From assembly GCF_023149035.1 (NCBI RefSeq), contig NZ_JAHXMY010000001.1, positions 372,001-436,000 of the forward strand: a DNA stretch of 64,000 bases. Reading direction: 5' to 3'. The stretch comes from Microbacterium sp. EYE_78. Its GTDB lineage: Bacteria > Actinomycetota > Actinomycetes > Actinomycetales > Microbacteriaceae. Under the pieces are notes generated by a model, which made no database searches, was not told where the DNA came from, and saw only the letters and a program-made list of their open reading frames with translations. A program made the translations under genes and the position numbers. Below, piece after piece: positions 42,085-49,924 of this stretch. Position 1 is the stretch's first letter; every line of letters begins with the position of its first letter.

Positions 42085-42876
42085 TCAGGCGAGGACGTTG
42101 GCGAGGAACTCGCGGGTGCGGGGATGCGCCGGGGCGGAGAGGACCTCGTCGGGTGCTCCCTCCTCGACGATGCGTCCGTCGTCGACGAAGACGACGCGAT
42201 CGGCCACCTCGCGGGCGAAGCCGATCTCGTGCGTGACGATGATGAGCGTCGTGCCGCTGCGCGCGAGGCCGCGGATGACGTCCAGGACCTCGCCGACCAG
42301 TTCGGGGTCGAGGGCGCTGGTCGGCTCGTCGAAGAGCAGCACCTTCGGAGTGAGCGCGAGCGCCCGCGCGATCGCCACCCGTTGCTGCTGACCGCCCGAC
42401 AGCTGCCGCGGGTAGTGCCCCGCCTTGTCGGCGAGCCCCACGCGCTCGAGGAGCGAGCGGGCGAGGTCGGATGCGGCATCCCTCGACAGCCTGCCGGTCG
42501 CCACCGGCGCCTCGGAGACGTTCTCGAGGGCCGTCAGGTGCGGGAAGAGGTTGAAGTTCTGGAAGACGATGCCGATCTGGGTCCGACGACGCAGGATCTC
42601 CTTCTCGCGGAGCTCGTGGAGCTTGCCGCCCCGTTGCTCGTACCCGATGAGCTGACCGTCGACGGTAACCGATCCGCGATCGATCGACTCGAGGTGGTTG
42701 ATCGTGCGCAGGAGCGTGGACTTTCCCGATCCGCTCGGGCCGAGGATCGCGACGACCTGACCCGGCTCGACCGTCAGGTCGATGCCCCGCAGGACCTCGA
42801 TGCCGTTGTAGGACTTGTGGACGTTGTGGATCTCGACGAGGCCGGTCCGCGGCGCCGCGTCGACGATGCCGCTCAT
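42085..42876 (-). CDS. Polar amino acid ABC transporter ATP-binding protein
   Basis: 263 residues. Walker A GPSGSGKST, Q-loop VFQNFNLFPHLTALENV, signature [12 protein letters not shown], Walker B VLLFDEPTSALDPE, switch histidine VTHEIGFA: the GlnQ/TcyC subfamily. Overlaps the permease stop by four bases. An insertion near residues 75-95 (GYEQRGGKLHELREKEI) is common in this subfamily. Confidence 0.93.
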   Translation of the reverse strand: MSGIVDAAPRTGLVEIHNVHKSYNGIEVLRGIDLTVEPGQVVAILGPSGSGKSTLLRTINHLESIDRGSVTVDGQLIGYEQRGGKLHELREKEILRRRTQIGIVFQNFNLFPHLTALENVSEAPVATGRLSRDAASDLARSLLERVGLADKAGHYPRQLSGGQQQRVAIARALALTPKVLLFDEPTSALDPELVGEVLDVIRGLARSGTTLIIVTHEIGFAREVADRVVFVDDGRIVEEGAPDEVLSAPAHPRTREFLANVLA

Positions 42877-43928
42877 GCGCCGGTCCCCCCGTATCGCACG
42901 TCGTTGCGGTCGCCGACGGATGCCGTCGCCTGCCCGGGCGGCGGCGGCGGTGCCGGCGCGTCACCGAGGCGTCGCCACTGCGCCGTCGACCAGCGGCGGA
43001 AGCGCTGGAGCGGGGTGGGCGGCAGGACGCGGGTCGCGCCGCGTGCGTAGTGCCGCTCGACGTAGTACTGCGCGATGCTCAGGATCGTCGTGATGATCGT
43101 GTACCAGACGACGGCGACCAGCAGCAGCGGGATCACCCGGCTGTTGCGGTTGTAGATCACCTGCACGGCGTAGAAGAGCTCGGGGATCGCGATGACGAAG
43201 ACGACCGACGCCCCCTTCACCAGCCCGATCACCTCGTTGGACGCGTTCGGGATGATCGAGCGCGCGGCCTGCGGCAGGATGATGCGGAACAGGCGCTGAC
43301 GGGCGGGGATGCCGAGTGCCGCCGCGGCCTCGTGCTGCCCCTGGTCGACCGACAGGAGTCCGCCGCGGATGATCTCGGCGGAGTACGCGGCCTGGTGCAG
43401 TCCGAGCCCGAGGATCGCGGCGGCGAAGGCGCTGATCAGCTGCACGGTGGGGAACTCGACGATCCAGAAGTCGGTCGTGAACGGGGTGCCGAGCCCGAGC
43501 GTTGGGTACAGGTATCCGAGGTTGTACCAGACGATGATCTGCACGACGAGCGGCACCGAGCGGAAGAACCAGATGTACGACCACGAGATGGCGTTCAGCA
43601 GCGGTGACGCCGCGAGCCGGCCGAGCGCCAGGACCGTGCCGAGGACGAACCCGATCACCGCCGACACCGCAGTGAGGGTGAGGGTGTAGCCGATGCCGAC
43701 GAGCACCGGCTCGGAGAAGAAGTACTGCCCGAAGACGCCCCATTCGTAGTTCTCGTTCGTGACGAGCGACCAGGCGAACTGCGCGATGACGAAGAGGAGG
43801 ATCGCGCTCAGGGTCCATCGGAACCAATGCCGGGTGTGGACCACGGGCAGCTCGCCCAGGTCGACGCGGGATGACGGACGGACGGGTGCGACGGGTGCGA
43901 CGGGTGCGTCCGTGACGGTCGTTGCCAT
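42873..43928 (-). CDS. Polar amino acid ABC transporter permease
   Basis: 351 residues from ATG 43928 (AGGGAG upstream). After a proline/valine-rich cytoplasmic leader the HisM/GlnP-type permease begins: membrane helix WTLSAILLFVIAQFAWSLV (about 39-57), GIGYTLTLTAVSAVIG, and the EAA loop EAAAALGIPARQRLFRIILP. It ends in a proline-rich cytoplasmic tail (APAPPPPPGQ). First gene of the three-gene transporter operon, 140 bases downstream of the GNAT gene on the same strand. Confidence 0.92.
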   Translation of the reverse strand: MATTVTDAPVAPVAPVRPSSRVDLGELPVVHTRHWFRWTLSAILLFVIAQFAWSLVTNENYEWGVFGQYFFSEPVLVGIGYTLTLTAVSAVIGFVLGTVLALGRLAASPLLNAISWSYIWFFRSVPLVVQIIVWYNLGYLYPTLGLGTPFTTDFWIVEFPTVQLISAFAAAILGLGLHQAAYSAEIIRGGLLSVDQGQHEAAAALGIPARQRLFRIILPQAARSIIPNASNEVIGLVKGASVVFVIAIPELFYAVQVIYNRNSRVIPLLLVAVVWYTIITTILSIAQYYVERHYARGATRVLPPTPLQRFRRWSTAQWRRLGDAPAPPPPPGQATASVGDRNDVRYGGTGA

Positions 43929-44068
43929 GGTTCTCCCTGCGGGGTGTGAAGCGCGGACCGGATGGCCGCGTGCACGTGACGCTAGGGATTCGGCTCGGGC
44001 GTCGCGCGCGATGACGGCACATGCCGACATCGAGCGAGATACGGCGTAACACCGCCGATGCCCGAGCG

Positions 44069-44764
44069 TCAGTCGGGGATGCGGATCCCCATGAAGGTGG
44101 TCCGTCGACGGAGCTCGAAGCCGAGCTTCTCGTAGACCGCGATCGCACTGGTGTTGGCCGCGGCGGCGTGCAGCATGGCCCGCCCGCCGCGCGCCTGGAT
44201 GTGGAAGGCGACGTCGAGGACCAGTCGCGAGGCCAGGCCCTGGCGACGGTACGCGTCATCCGTGGACACGGCACTGATCTCGGTCCACTCCCCCGGCTGC
44301 AGCCGCTCGCCCGCCATCGCGATGAGTCGACCCTCGCGGCGGATCCCGACGTAGCGTCCGAGCAGGTGGGTGCGCGGAAGGAAGGGACCGGGTTGGTTGC
44401 GCTCGACGAGCGCCAGCATCTCGGGCACGTCGTCGGCTCCGAGCACGACGACCTCGTCGTCGGGGCGCGGCCGCAGCCGATCGGTCTCGACGAGCTGCAC
44501 GCCCTGGCCGTGCCATGTCGTCTGCCATCCGGCGGGCAGCTCCGGGTCGGCCCCGCTGATGCCGAAATCCGCCCCGCGCCCGAGCACCGCGACGAGCGAG
44601 TCCCAGACGGCGGGGTCATCCCACGTCCGGACCCCGACGAAGCCCGCGACGTCCGGCGGATAGCGCCCGACGAGGTCGTCACCCTCCGCGAGGTGCGCGT
44701 GCGTCCCCGCGAGGGAGTGCCAGGCCGGGTTGTCGCGGACGTCCGTCGTCGTCGTGCTGCTCAC
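44069..44764 (-). CDS. GNAT-family N-acetyltransferase
   Basis: 231 residues from GTG 44764, chosen for GGGAGGAAGG seven to eight bases upstream. The acetyl-CoA motif is VSTDDAYRRQGLASRLVLDV (about 165-184), followed by NTSAIAVYEKLGFELRR, both standard for the fold; the N-terminal half is a degenerate second GNAT-like domain (FR47 type). In the Bacillus ytm and yxe operons a GNAT enzyme acetylates S-modified cysteine before oxidation; here it sits between an amino acid transporter and an M20 deacylase, which suggests the same job. That role is inference. Confidence 0.85.
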   Translation of the reverse strand: MSSTTTTDVRDNPAWHSLAGTHAHLAEGDDLVGRYPPDVAGFVGVRTWDDPAVWDSLVAVLGRGADFGISGADPELPAGWQTTWHGQGVQLVETDRLRPRPDDEVVVLGADDVPEMLALVERNQPGPFLPRTHLLGRYVGIRREGRLIAMAGERLQPGEWTEISAVSTDDAYRRQGLASRLVLDVAFHIQARGGRAMLHAAAANTSAIAVYEKLGFELRRRTTFMGIRIPD

Positions 44765-44895
44765 TGCATCGCCTTCCTCCCGACGCCGCGCGTCGGACGG
44801 TGTCGACTCTAGACACGTGATCCGGTGCGGCGGCCGAGCGCCGCCACGCCCCGACACACGCCGTCACGTAGCACCGGCGCGATCCGCCGGTGTCG

Positions 44896-46224
44896 TCAGG
44901 CGGTGCGGAGGATGCGCTCGGTGACTCGCGCCCCGAACGCGAGGGCGTCCACGGGCACCCGCTCATCGGCGGCGTGGAACTGGGCGAAGACGTCGAAGTC
45001 GAGTGGGACCCGCAGGGGGACGAACCCGTAGCCCGCGATGCCGAGCCGGGCGAAGTGCTTGTTGTCCGTGCTGGCGGGCAGCAGGTACGGGACGACGACG
45101 CCGTCCGGGTCGTCCTCGCCTACCGCACGCTGGATCACCCCGAGCAGCGGTGCGTCGATCGGCGCCTCGGTCGCGGACCACCATCGCCCGAAGTCGACGT
45201 CGACGTCGTCGCCGGCGATCGCACGGACGGTGCGCCGCAGGTCGTCGTCACCGCCGGGCACGATCCGCAGGTCGAGCCGCGCGCTGGCCTCGGCGGGGAT
45301 GACGTTGGTCTTCTCCCCGGCGGCCAGCACCGTCGGCGTCGCGGTGTTCCGAGTGGATGCCCCGACCAGACCCGCGACGAAGCCGAGCGACTCGACGTCC
45401 TCGGCCAGCGTCTCGTCCGTGAACGCGAGCCCTCTCGCCGCCCCGAAGACGTCGAAGAAGCGTTGCAGCGCGGGTGTGCGGACGACGGGGAACCGGTGCG
45501 CGCCGACCGCCGCGACCGCACGCGCGAGCCGTACGACGGTGTTATCGTCCCGGGGACGGGACCCGTGGGATGCCTCGCCCCGGGCGACGAGCGTGGCCCA
45601 GGACACGCCCTTCTCGCTGGTCGCGACGAGGTAGGCGCGCCGGTCGTGGCCCGGCCGTCCGGACAGCGGCACCGAGAAGCCGCCCACTTCGCTGAGGGCC
45701 TCGGTGACCCCGGCCAGCAGATCGGGTCGGTGCTCGACGATCCACCCCGCTCCCCACACACCGCCGCTCTCCTCATCGGCGAGAAAGGCGAACACGAGGT
45801 CGCGCCGGGGCACGATGCCCTCGCGCGCGTAGTGGCGCGCGACGGCCAGCAGCATCCCCGCGTAGTCCTTCATGTCGACCGCGCCCCGGCCGTAGAGGAA
45901 GCCGTCGTGGATCTCGGCGCCGAACGGCGGGCGCGTCCAGTCCGTCTCATCGACGGGCACCACATCGAGGTGCGCATGCACGAGCAGCGCCCCGGCAGCC
46001 GGCTCTCGACCGCGGATGCGGGCGACCACCGACGCGCGCCCCGGCCGCGGTTCGACGAGCTCCGCCTCGATCCCCGCGTCGGCGAGCCGCTCCTGCACGT
46101 ATCGTGCGGCCCGCGTCTCGCCGTCGCCGATGGTCTCGGCGACCCCCGTGTTCACGCTGTCGATCCGGATGAGGTCGCGGACGAAGTCCAGCGTCTCCTT
46201 CTCGAGGAGCGACCCACCGGTCAT
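44896..46224 (-). CDS. M20-family deacylase / peptidase
   Basis: 442 residues. Zinc site residues in VHAHLDVVP, GRGAVDMKDYAG, LADEESGG; lid domain with EASHGSRP; C-terminal PVDALAFGARV. ArgE/DapE/CPG2 subfamily. Its ATG overlaps the stop of the sulfhydrylase gene (ATGA, 46221-46224), so it is made with that enzyme. As an N-acetyl-cysteine-type deacylase it would release a sulfur amino acid next to the sulfhydrylase, matching the SndA/YxeP step in Bacillus. Confidence 0.88.
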   Translation of the reverse strand: MTGGSLLEKETLDFVRDLIRIDSVNTGVAETIGDGETRAARYVQERLADAGIEAELVEPRPGRASVVARIRGREPAAGALLVHAHLDVVPVDETDWTRPPFGAEIHDGFLYGRGAVDMKDYAGMLLAVARHYAREGIVPRRDLVFAFLADEESGGVWGAGWIVEHRPDLLAGVTEALSEVGGFSVPLSGRPGHDRRAYLVATSEKGVSWATLVARGEASHGSRPRDDNTVVRLARAVAAVGAHRFPVVRTPALQRFFDVFGAARGLAFTDETLAEDVESLGFVAGLVGASTRNTATPTVLAAGEKTNVIPAEASARLDLRIVPGGDDDLRRTVRAIAGDDVDVDFGRWWSATEAPIDAPLLGVIQRAVGEDDPDGVVVPYLLPASTDNKHFARLGIAGYGFVPLRVPLDFDVFAQFHAADERVPVDALAFGARVTERILRTA

Positions 46225-47549
46225 GGGAGAGCGACCCGGTCGAGCGCCTGTGCGATGTCGGCGACGATGTCGTCCGGATCCTCGAGGCCGATCGACAGTC
46301 GGATCGTGCGCGCCGAGATCCCGGCTTCGGCCAGCTGGCCGTCATCGAGGTGGCTGTGGGTCATCGACGCGGGGTGCGCGACCAGGCTTCGCGCGTCGCC
46401 GATGTTGGCGACCAGCTTGACCAGCCCGAGCGCGTCGACGAAGCGGTGCACCCGCGTCCGGTCGGTCTCGGCGTCACCGCTCGAGGCGAGGTCGAACGAG
46501 AACACCGCCGGCACGCCTCGTGGGAGGTAGGTCGTCGCGGCATCCGCCCAGGCGTTGCCGTCGAGGCCGGGGTGGTGGACGACGTCGACGTGCGGGTGGG
46601 CATCGAGATACCGGGCCACGACGAGACCGGATGCCGCGTGCCGCGCCATCCGCAGATCCAGCGTCTCGAGGCCCTGCAGCAGCTGGAACGCGTTGAAGGG
46701 AGACAGCGACGGCCCGAGGTCATGCACGTACTTGGTCTTCAGCAGAGCGATGAACGCGAGCCCCTCCGCCGAGAACCGGTCCCACAGGACGACGTCGCCG
46801 ACGCGCGCATAGGGCTGCGTGAGCTGCGGCCAGCGCCCGGGTTCGACACCGAAGTCGAACGAGCCGATGTCGACGACGACGCCCCCCATCGATGTGCCGT
46901 GACCGCCGAGGTACTTCGTCGCCGAGTGGACGACGAGATCGGCGCCGTGATCGCCGGGCCGCTGCAGGAACGGTGTCGCGACGGTGTTGTCGACGACGAA
47001 GGGGACGCCCGCGTCGTGGGCGATGTCGGCGACGGTGCGGATGTCGAGGACGTGGGCCGTGGGGTTCGTCACCGACTCCGCGAACAGCGCCCGCGTCGTG
47101 GGCCGGATCGCCCGCCGCCACGCATCCGGATCGTCCTGGTCGACGAAATCCACCTCGATCCCCCAGTCGGCGAAGGTGTCCTGCAGCAGATCCACCGTGC
47201 CGCCGTAGAGCTGGGCCGCCGCGACGATGTGCTCCCCGGCGCGCGCCAGCGCGAGCAGGGTGATGGCGACGGCAGCCTGCCCGGACGCGACCGCTGCCGC
47301 CGCCCGGCCGCCCTCCAGCGCCGCCACCCGCTCCTCGAAGATCTGCTGTGTGGGCGTGGAGGAGCGGCTGTAGAGGTTGCCGGCGCGACGGAGGGCGAAG
47401 ATGTCCGCCGCGTCCTGCAGCGAGGCGAACTCGTACGCGGTCGTCTGATAGATCGGCGGCGCCACGGCGTTCTGCGGTGTGCCGGGGACGTATCCCGAAT
47501 GCACCTGGAGGGACGCGAACCGGTCGGCGGGGGCGCTCATACGGCCCAT
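46221..47549 (-). CDS. metY: O-acetylhomoserine sulfhydrylase-like PLP enzyme
   Basis: 442 residues; ATG 47540 is an equally good start giving 439. Length and LYSRSSTPTQQIFEERVAAL, the YGGTVDLL substrate loop, and the Schiff-base lysine in VHSATKYLGGHGTSMGG identify the MetY branch of Cys/Met PLP enzymes, which are longer than MetB/cystathionine lyases and carry the extra RFSAEGLAFIALLKTKY segment. It would fix sulfide or methanethiol released in the cluster into homocysteine or methionine. Confidence 0.88.
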   Translation of the reverse strand: MGRMSAPADRFASLQVHSGYVPGTPQNAVAPPIYQTTAYEFASLQDAADIFALRRAGNLYSRSSTPTQQIFEERVAALEGGRAAAAVASGQAAVAITLLALARAGEHIVAAAQLYGGTVDLLQDTFADWGIEVDFVDQDDPDAWRRAIRPTTRALFAESVTNPTAHVLDIRTVADIAHDAGVPFVVDNTVATPFLQRPGDHGADLVVHSATKYLGGHGTSMGGVVVDIGSFDFGVEPGRWPQLTQPYARVGDVVLWDRFSAEGLAFIALLKTKYVHDLGPSLSPFNAFQLLQGLETLDLRMARHAASGLVVARYLDAHPHVDVVHHPGLDGNAWADAATTYLPRGVPAVFSFDLASSGDAETDRTRVHRFVDALGLVKLVANIGDARSLVAHPASMTHSHLDDGQLAEAGISARTIRLSIGLEDPDDIVADIAQALDRVALP

Positions 47550-47708
47550 TCCACAGGAGTGCGCGATGGCGGGACGCCGTGTTGCTCCGTGTGTCGGCGG
47601 GAATGCTTTGCGCGCGCGACCGGTTGTCGTGTGCGGAGGTTTCGCCGTATGACGTCACGAGAAGCACGCACGAGTACGTCCGCCGCGATCGGGCTAACGT
47701 CGCGGAGC

Positions 47709-48254
47709 ATGAGTGAGGCATCCCCGCTCGGCGCCGCGCAGCCGCCGACCCACACGTTCGGTGAGTCGCTGTCGGCCGACGAGTTCAAAGCGGTCTTCCG
47801 GGGTCATCCCGGCGGTGTCGCGGTCATCACCGCCGACGCGGGCCACGGCCCGGTCGCGTTGACGGCGACGTCCGTTTCGTCCGTGAGCGCAGACCCGCCG
47901 CTGCTCATCTTCTCCGTGTCGGCGCTGTCGTCCGCAGCGAAGACGCTGCTGGAGGCTGAAACCGTGGTCGTCCACCTGCTCGACGCCGAGGACCTCCCGG
48001 TCGCCAAGACCGGCGCCACGAGCGGTATCGACCGGTTCGCGGAACTCCCCTGGTCACGCCTCGTGACCGGCGAGCCCGTCTACCACGGTGTCCGGGCGTG
48101 GGTCCGCTGCGCCGTCATCGACCGAATGGACGCCGGAGGCTCCACGATCATTGCCGCGCATGCTCTGCAGGCGAACATCGAGCGCGATTCCTCGATCCCG
48201 CTGGTCTACCACAACCGGACGTGGCACCGGCTCGGCGAGGACACGACGATCTGA
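47709..48254 (+). CDS. Flavin reductase family protein (FMN:NAD(P)H)
   Basis: 181 residues with the flavin reductase-like split barrel: FKAVFRGHPGGVAVITAD, ALTATSVSSVSADPPLLIF and the terminal LVYHNRTWHRL. Such two-component partners deliver FMNH2 to LLM monooxygenases; three of those are encoded at 27.9-40.1 kb. Divergent from the sulfhydrylase gene. TAACGT ends eight bases before the ATG, so the mRNA is probably leaderless. Confidence 0.88.
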   Translation: MSEASPLGAAQPPTHTFGESLSADEFKAVFRGHPGGVAVITADAGHGPVALTATSVSSVSADPPLLIFSVSALSSAAKTLLEAETVVVHLLDAEDLPVAKTGATSGIDRFAELPWSRLVTGEPVYHGVRAWVRCAVIDRMDAGGSTIIAAHALQANIERDSSIPLVYHNRTWHRLGEDTTI

Positions 48255-48284
48255 CGTCGTTCCCCTGCAGCGGGCGGCCGGACG

Positions 48285-48791
48285 TCAGGACCGGCGGGCG
48301 AGGTCGTCCAGCGAACCGGCGATGCGGCGGATGACCTCGGTCGCCGCGATGACCTGGGCCTCGTCCAGCCCGTCGATCACCGAGACGACGGCGCCGTGGT
48401 GGGCGCCGTACACCTCGTCCACGAGCTCCACCGCCGCGTCCGTCGGCACCAGGTAGTGCGCGCGTCGGTCGGTCGGGTGCTGCTCGCGGATGACATAGCC
48501 CTTGCCGACGAGTCGCTCGATCACGTTCGTGACCGTGGCGCTCGACGTTCCGAGCATGACGATGAGGCCCTTTGGGCTGATCTCGCGGTCCTCCCGCTGC
48601 GCCTGCACGAGGTACCGGAGGGCGGAGAGGTCGATGCTGCCGAGGCCGGAGATCCGCTGCGAGCGGTCGGCCTGGACCTGCTCGGCGTGACGCAGCTCCA
48701 AGATGGCGCTGCTGAGGTCACGACCGGCGTCCGTCTTCGGCTGCGCCGCATACAGATGGGTGTGTTCGTGACGAACGATCGATTGAGGCAT
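48285..48791 (-). CDS. MarR-family transcriptional regulator
   Basis: 168 residues. Winged helix: ISPKGLIVMLGTSSATVTNVIERLVGKGYV (about 75-104), split helix-turn-helix plus wing EQHPTDRRAHYLV. No cysteine, so not an OhrR-type thiol sensor. GGGGAG precedes the ATG. It lies 30 bases downstream of a 70-residue gene on the same strand, probably co-transcribed from the low-GC promoter region 49035-49156, whose palindromes are its likely targets. Confidence 0.88.
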   Translation of the reverse strand: MPQSIVRHEHTHLYAAQPKTDAGRDLSSAILELRHAEQVQADRSQRISGLGSIDLSALRYLVQAQREDREISPKGLIVMLGTSSATVTNVIERLVGKGYVIREQHPTDRRAHYLVPTDAAVELVDEVYGAHHGAVVSVIDGLDEAQVIAATEVIRRIAGSLDDLARRS

Positions 48792-48821
48792 GTCAGCTCC
48801 CCGGCTCGCTGCGCTTGTCGT

Positions 48822-49034
48822 TCATCCGATCGCCGCCCGAGCCTCGGCGACGACCGAATACGTCCCCACGATGCCACCGGCATCGTCTCGGGTGACGTAA
48901 CCGGAAGGAGTGGACTCCACGGTTCCGAGGAACCGCCCGTGGGTGTTGCCGACCCAGAAGCCCTTCTCCACTTCGTGCCACGTCGCGACTGCGTCGCGGA
49001 CGCCCACGCTGTCGTGCGAGTCGAGCATCGTCAT
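48822..49034 (-). CDS. Small hypothetical protein upstream of MarR gene
   Basis: 70 residues, not recognised. One compact beta-rich domain seems likely: WHEVEKGFWVGNTHGRFLG, TVESTPSGYVTRD, GGIVGTYSVVAEARAA. The G-x-F-x-V-G-x-x-x-G-x-F-x-G pattern recalls small beta-barrel or SH3-like folds. First gene of the marR transcript, read from the A+T-rich divergent region. Confidence 0.6.
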   Translation of the reverse strand: MTMLDSHDSVGVRDAVATWHEVEKGFWVGNTHGRFLGTVESTPSGYVTRDDAGGIVGTYSVVAEARAAIG

Positions 49035-49056
49035 CGGCTAGTCCACCTTACTCATT

Positions 49057-49078
49057 CAGATCTGTGACAGATTCTGTC
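49057..49078. promoter_or_regulatory. Overlapping palindromes, probable MarR operator
   Basis: CAGATCTG (49057-49064) abuts GACAGA-T-TCTGTC (49066-49078), a perfect 13-base dyad. Both lie in a 122-base gap of about 40% GC, some 30 points below the rest of the window, between the small-protein/marR operon and the divergent small-gene cluster. A third inverted repeat, ACTAG...CTAGT (49117-49139), lies nearer the plus-strand genes. Confidence 0.6.
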
Positions 49079-49156
49079 CTTCTCGAGATCAATGATAGAC
49101 AAGAGATGTGAAATCCACTAGATGTATTGTTTAGCTAGTAATTCAGGAACGGACAG

Positions 49157-49309
49157 ATGAACCCCACCACCGCTCGCCCCGTACCCGCGCCCTTCACTGC
49201 GCTGGGAGTCGCACTCATCCCTGAGCAGCGCAACTGGTGGCGCGGCGGCATCATCGACGCCCTGTCTCGGCGCCGCCACCGCTCGACGGCGACGCCGGCC
49301 ACCAACTGA
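49157..49309 (+). CDS. Small ORF, 50 residues
   Basis: ATG 49157 is preceded by AGGA at eight bases and the frame ends 32 bases before the next gene. The product is basic at the C-terminus (ALSRRRHRSTATPATN) with a central LIPEQRNWWRGGIID. No homologue recognised. Position, ribosome site and spacing support translation; whether the peptide or only the leader matters is unknown. Confidence 0.45.
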   Translation: MNPTTARPVPAPFTALGVALIPEQRNWWRGGIIDALSRRRHRSTATPATN

Positions 49310-49341
49310 ACACCTGCACACGTCACACACCAGGAGGAATC

Positions 49342-49695
49342 ATGGGAAACCTGTACTACGGCAACGTCGACGCCCCCATCACGATGCCCGATCGCGTCCT
49401 CGCCCATCTTGCGGCGATCGCGACGACCAAGCTGCGCCGCAGCGAGAGCTTCGTCGTCTCGTGGAAGGGCACCGAGGCCGACGGCCAGGGCCGCACGACG
49501 CTCTGGTTCCAGCCCGCAATCCCGCTGCGCTTCGTATACGAGCAGGCCGAAGCGATCGCCCTCAACCCCGCCACCCTTCGCGAGATGGCCGATCAGGCCA
49601 CCTCCAACGGCGGCTTGGTGCTCGACGCCGACCTCGACATCCCCGAGATCTCCCAGAACCGGGCCGAGCCCCGCCGAGCCGTGGTGGCCGCGTGA
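49342..49695 (+). CDS. Small family-A protein (KLRRSESF subtype)
   Basis: 117 residues. Subtype with an MGNLYYG start and KLRRSESFVVSW (about 33-44), GRTTLWFQP and NGGLVLD; shares this subtype only with the gene at 50769. AGGAGGA precedes the ATG. C-terminal tail EISQNRAEPRRAVVAA is disordered. A 32-residue gene overlaps its stop. Unknown function; compact alpha/beta domain predicted, no membrane segment, no cysteine. Confidence 0.82.
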   Translation: MGNLYYGNVDAPITMPDRVLAHLAAIATTKLRRSESFVVSWKGTEADGQGRTTLWFQPAIPLRFVYEQAEAIALNPATLREMADQATSNGGLVLDADLDIPEISQNRAEPRRAVVAA

Positions 49696-49790
49696 GCGAG
49701 ACCGATCTCTTCGACGACGCGGACGCCTTCGAGGACGCCCTCGCCGCCGACTTCACCGAGCGATTCGGCACTCCGCCGCTCTTGGTGTGA
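49692..49790 (+). CDS. Tiny acidic protein, 32 residues, coupled to family-A gene
   Basis: GTG 49692 overlaps the upstream TGA (GTGA). The product SETDLFDDADAFEDALAADF plus TERFGTPPLLV is strongly acidic and would form one amphipathic helix. The 4-base overlap, the same arrangement as for other coupled genes here, is the main evidence that it is real. Confidence 0.5.
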   Translation: MSETDLFDDADAFEDALAADFTERFGTPPLLV

Positions 49791-49857
49791 CCATCCCCCT
49801 GGTGTGACGGACCCCGGAGGCTCCCCACCTCCGAACGTCGGCCCCCATCGCCGACAG

Positions 49858-49907
49858 ACGTGCCGCAAGACCTCGCACTCCCCCGACTGCGACGTGTTGC
49901 GGCACGT
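49858..49907. terminator. Inverted repeat between convergent genes, probable bidirectional terminator
   Basis: ACGTGCCGCAA (49858-49868) and TTGCGGCACGT (49897-49907) pair perfectly over 11 bp around a 28-base spacer, with partial outer pairing (CAGAC/GTCTG). It lies between the tiny gene ending at 49790 and cinA-like stop at 49925. The spacer is long for a terminator, so a repeat-element origin is also possible. Confidence 0.5.
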
Positions 49908-49924
49908 CGCATGTCTGGGCGGCG

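Noticed and set aside
49035..49156. Low-GC stretch as boundary of a prophage or recently acquired island
   Set aside because: Only about 120 bases long; genes on both sides have normal composition, so a promoter/operator region explains it.
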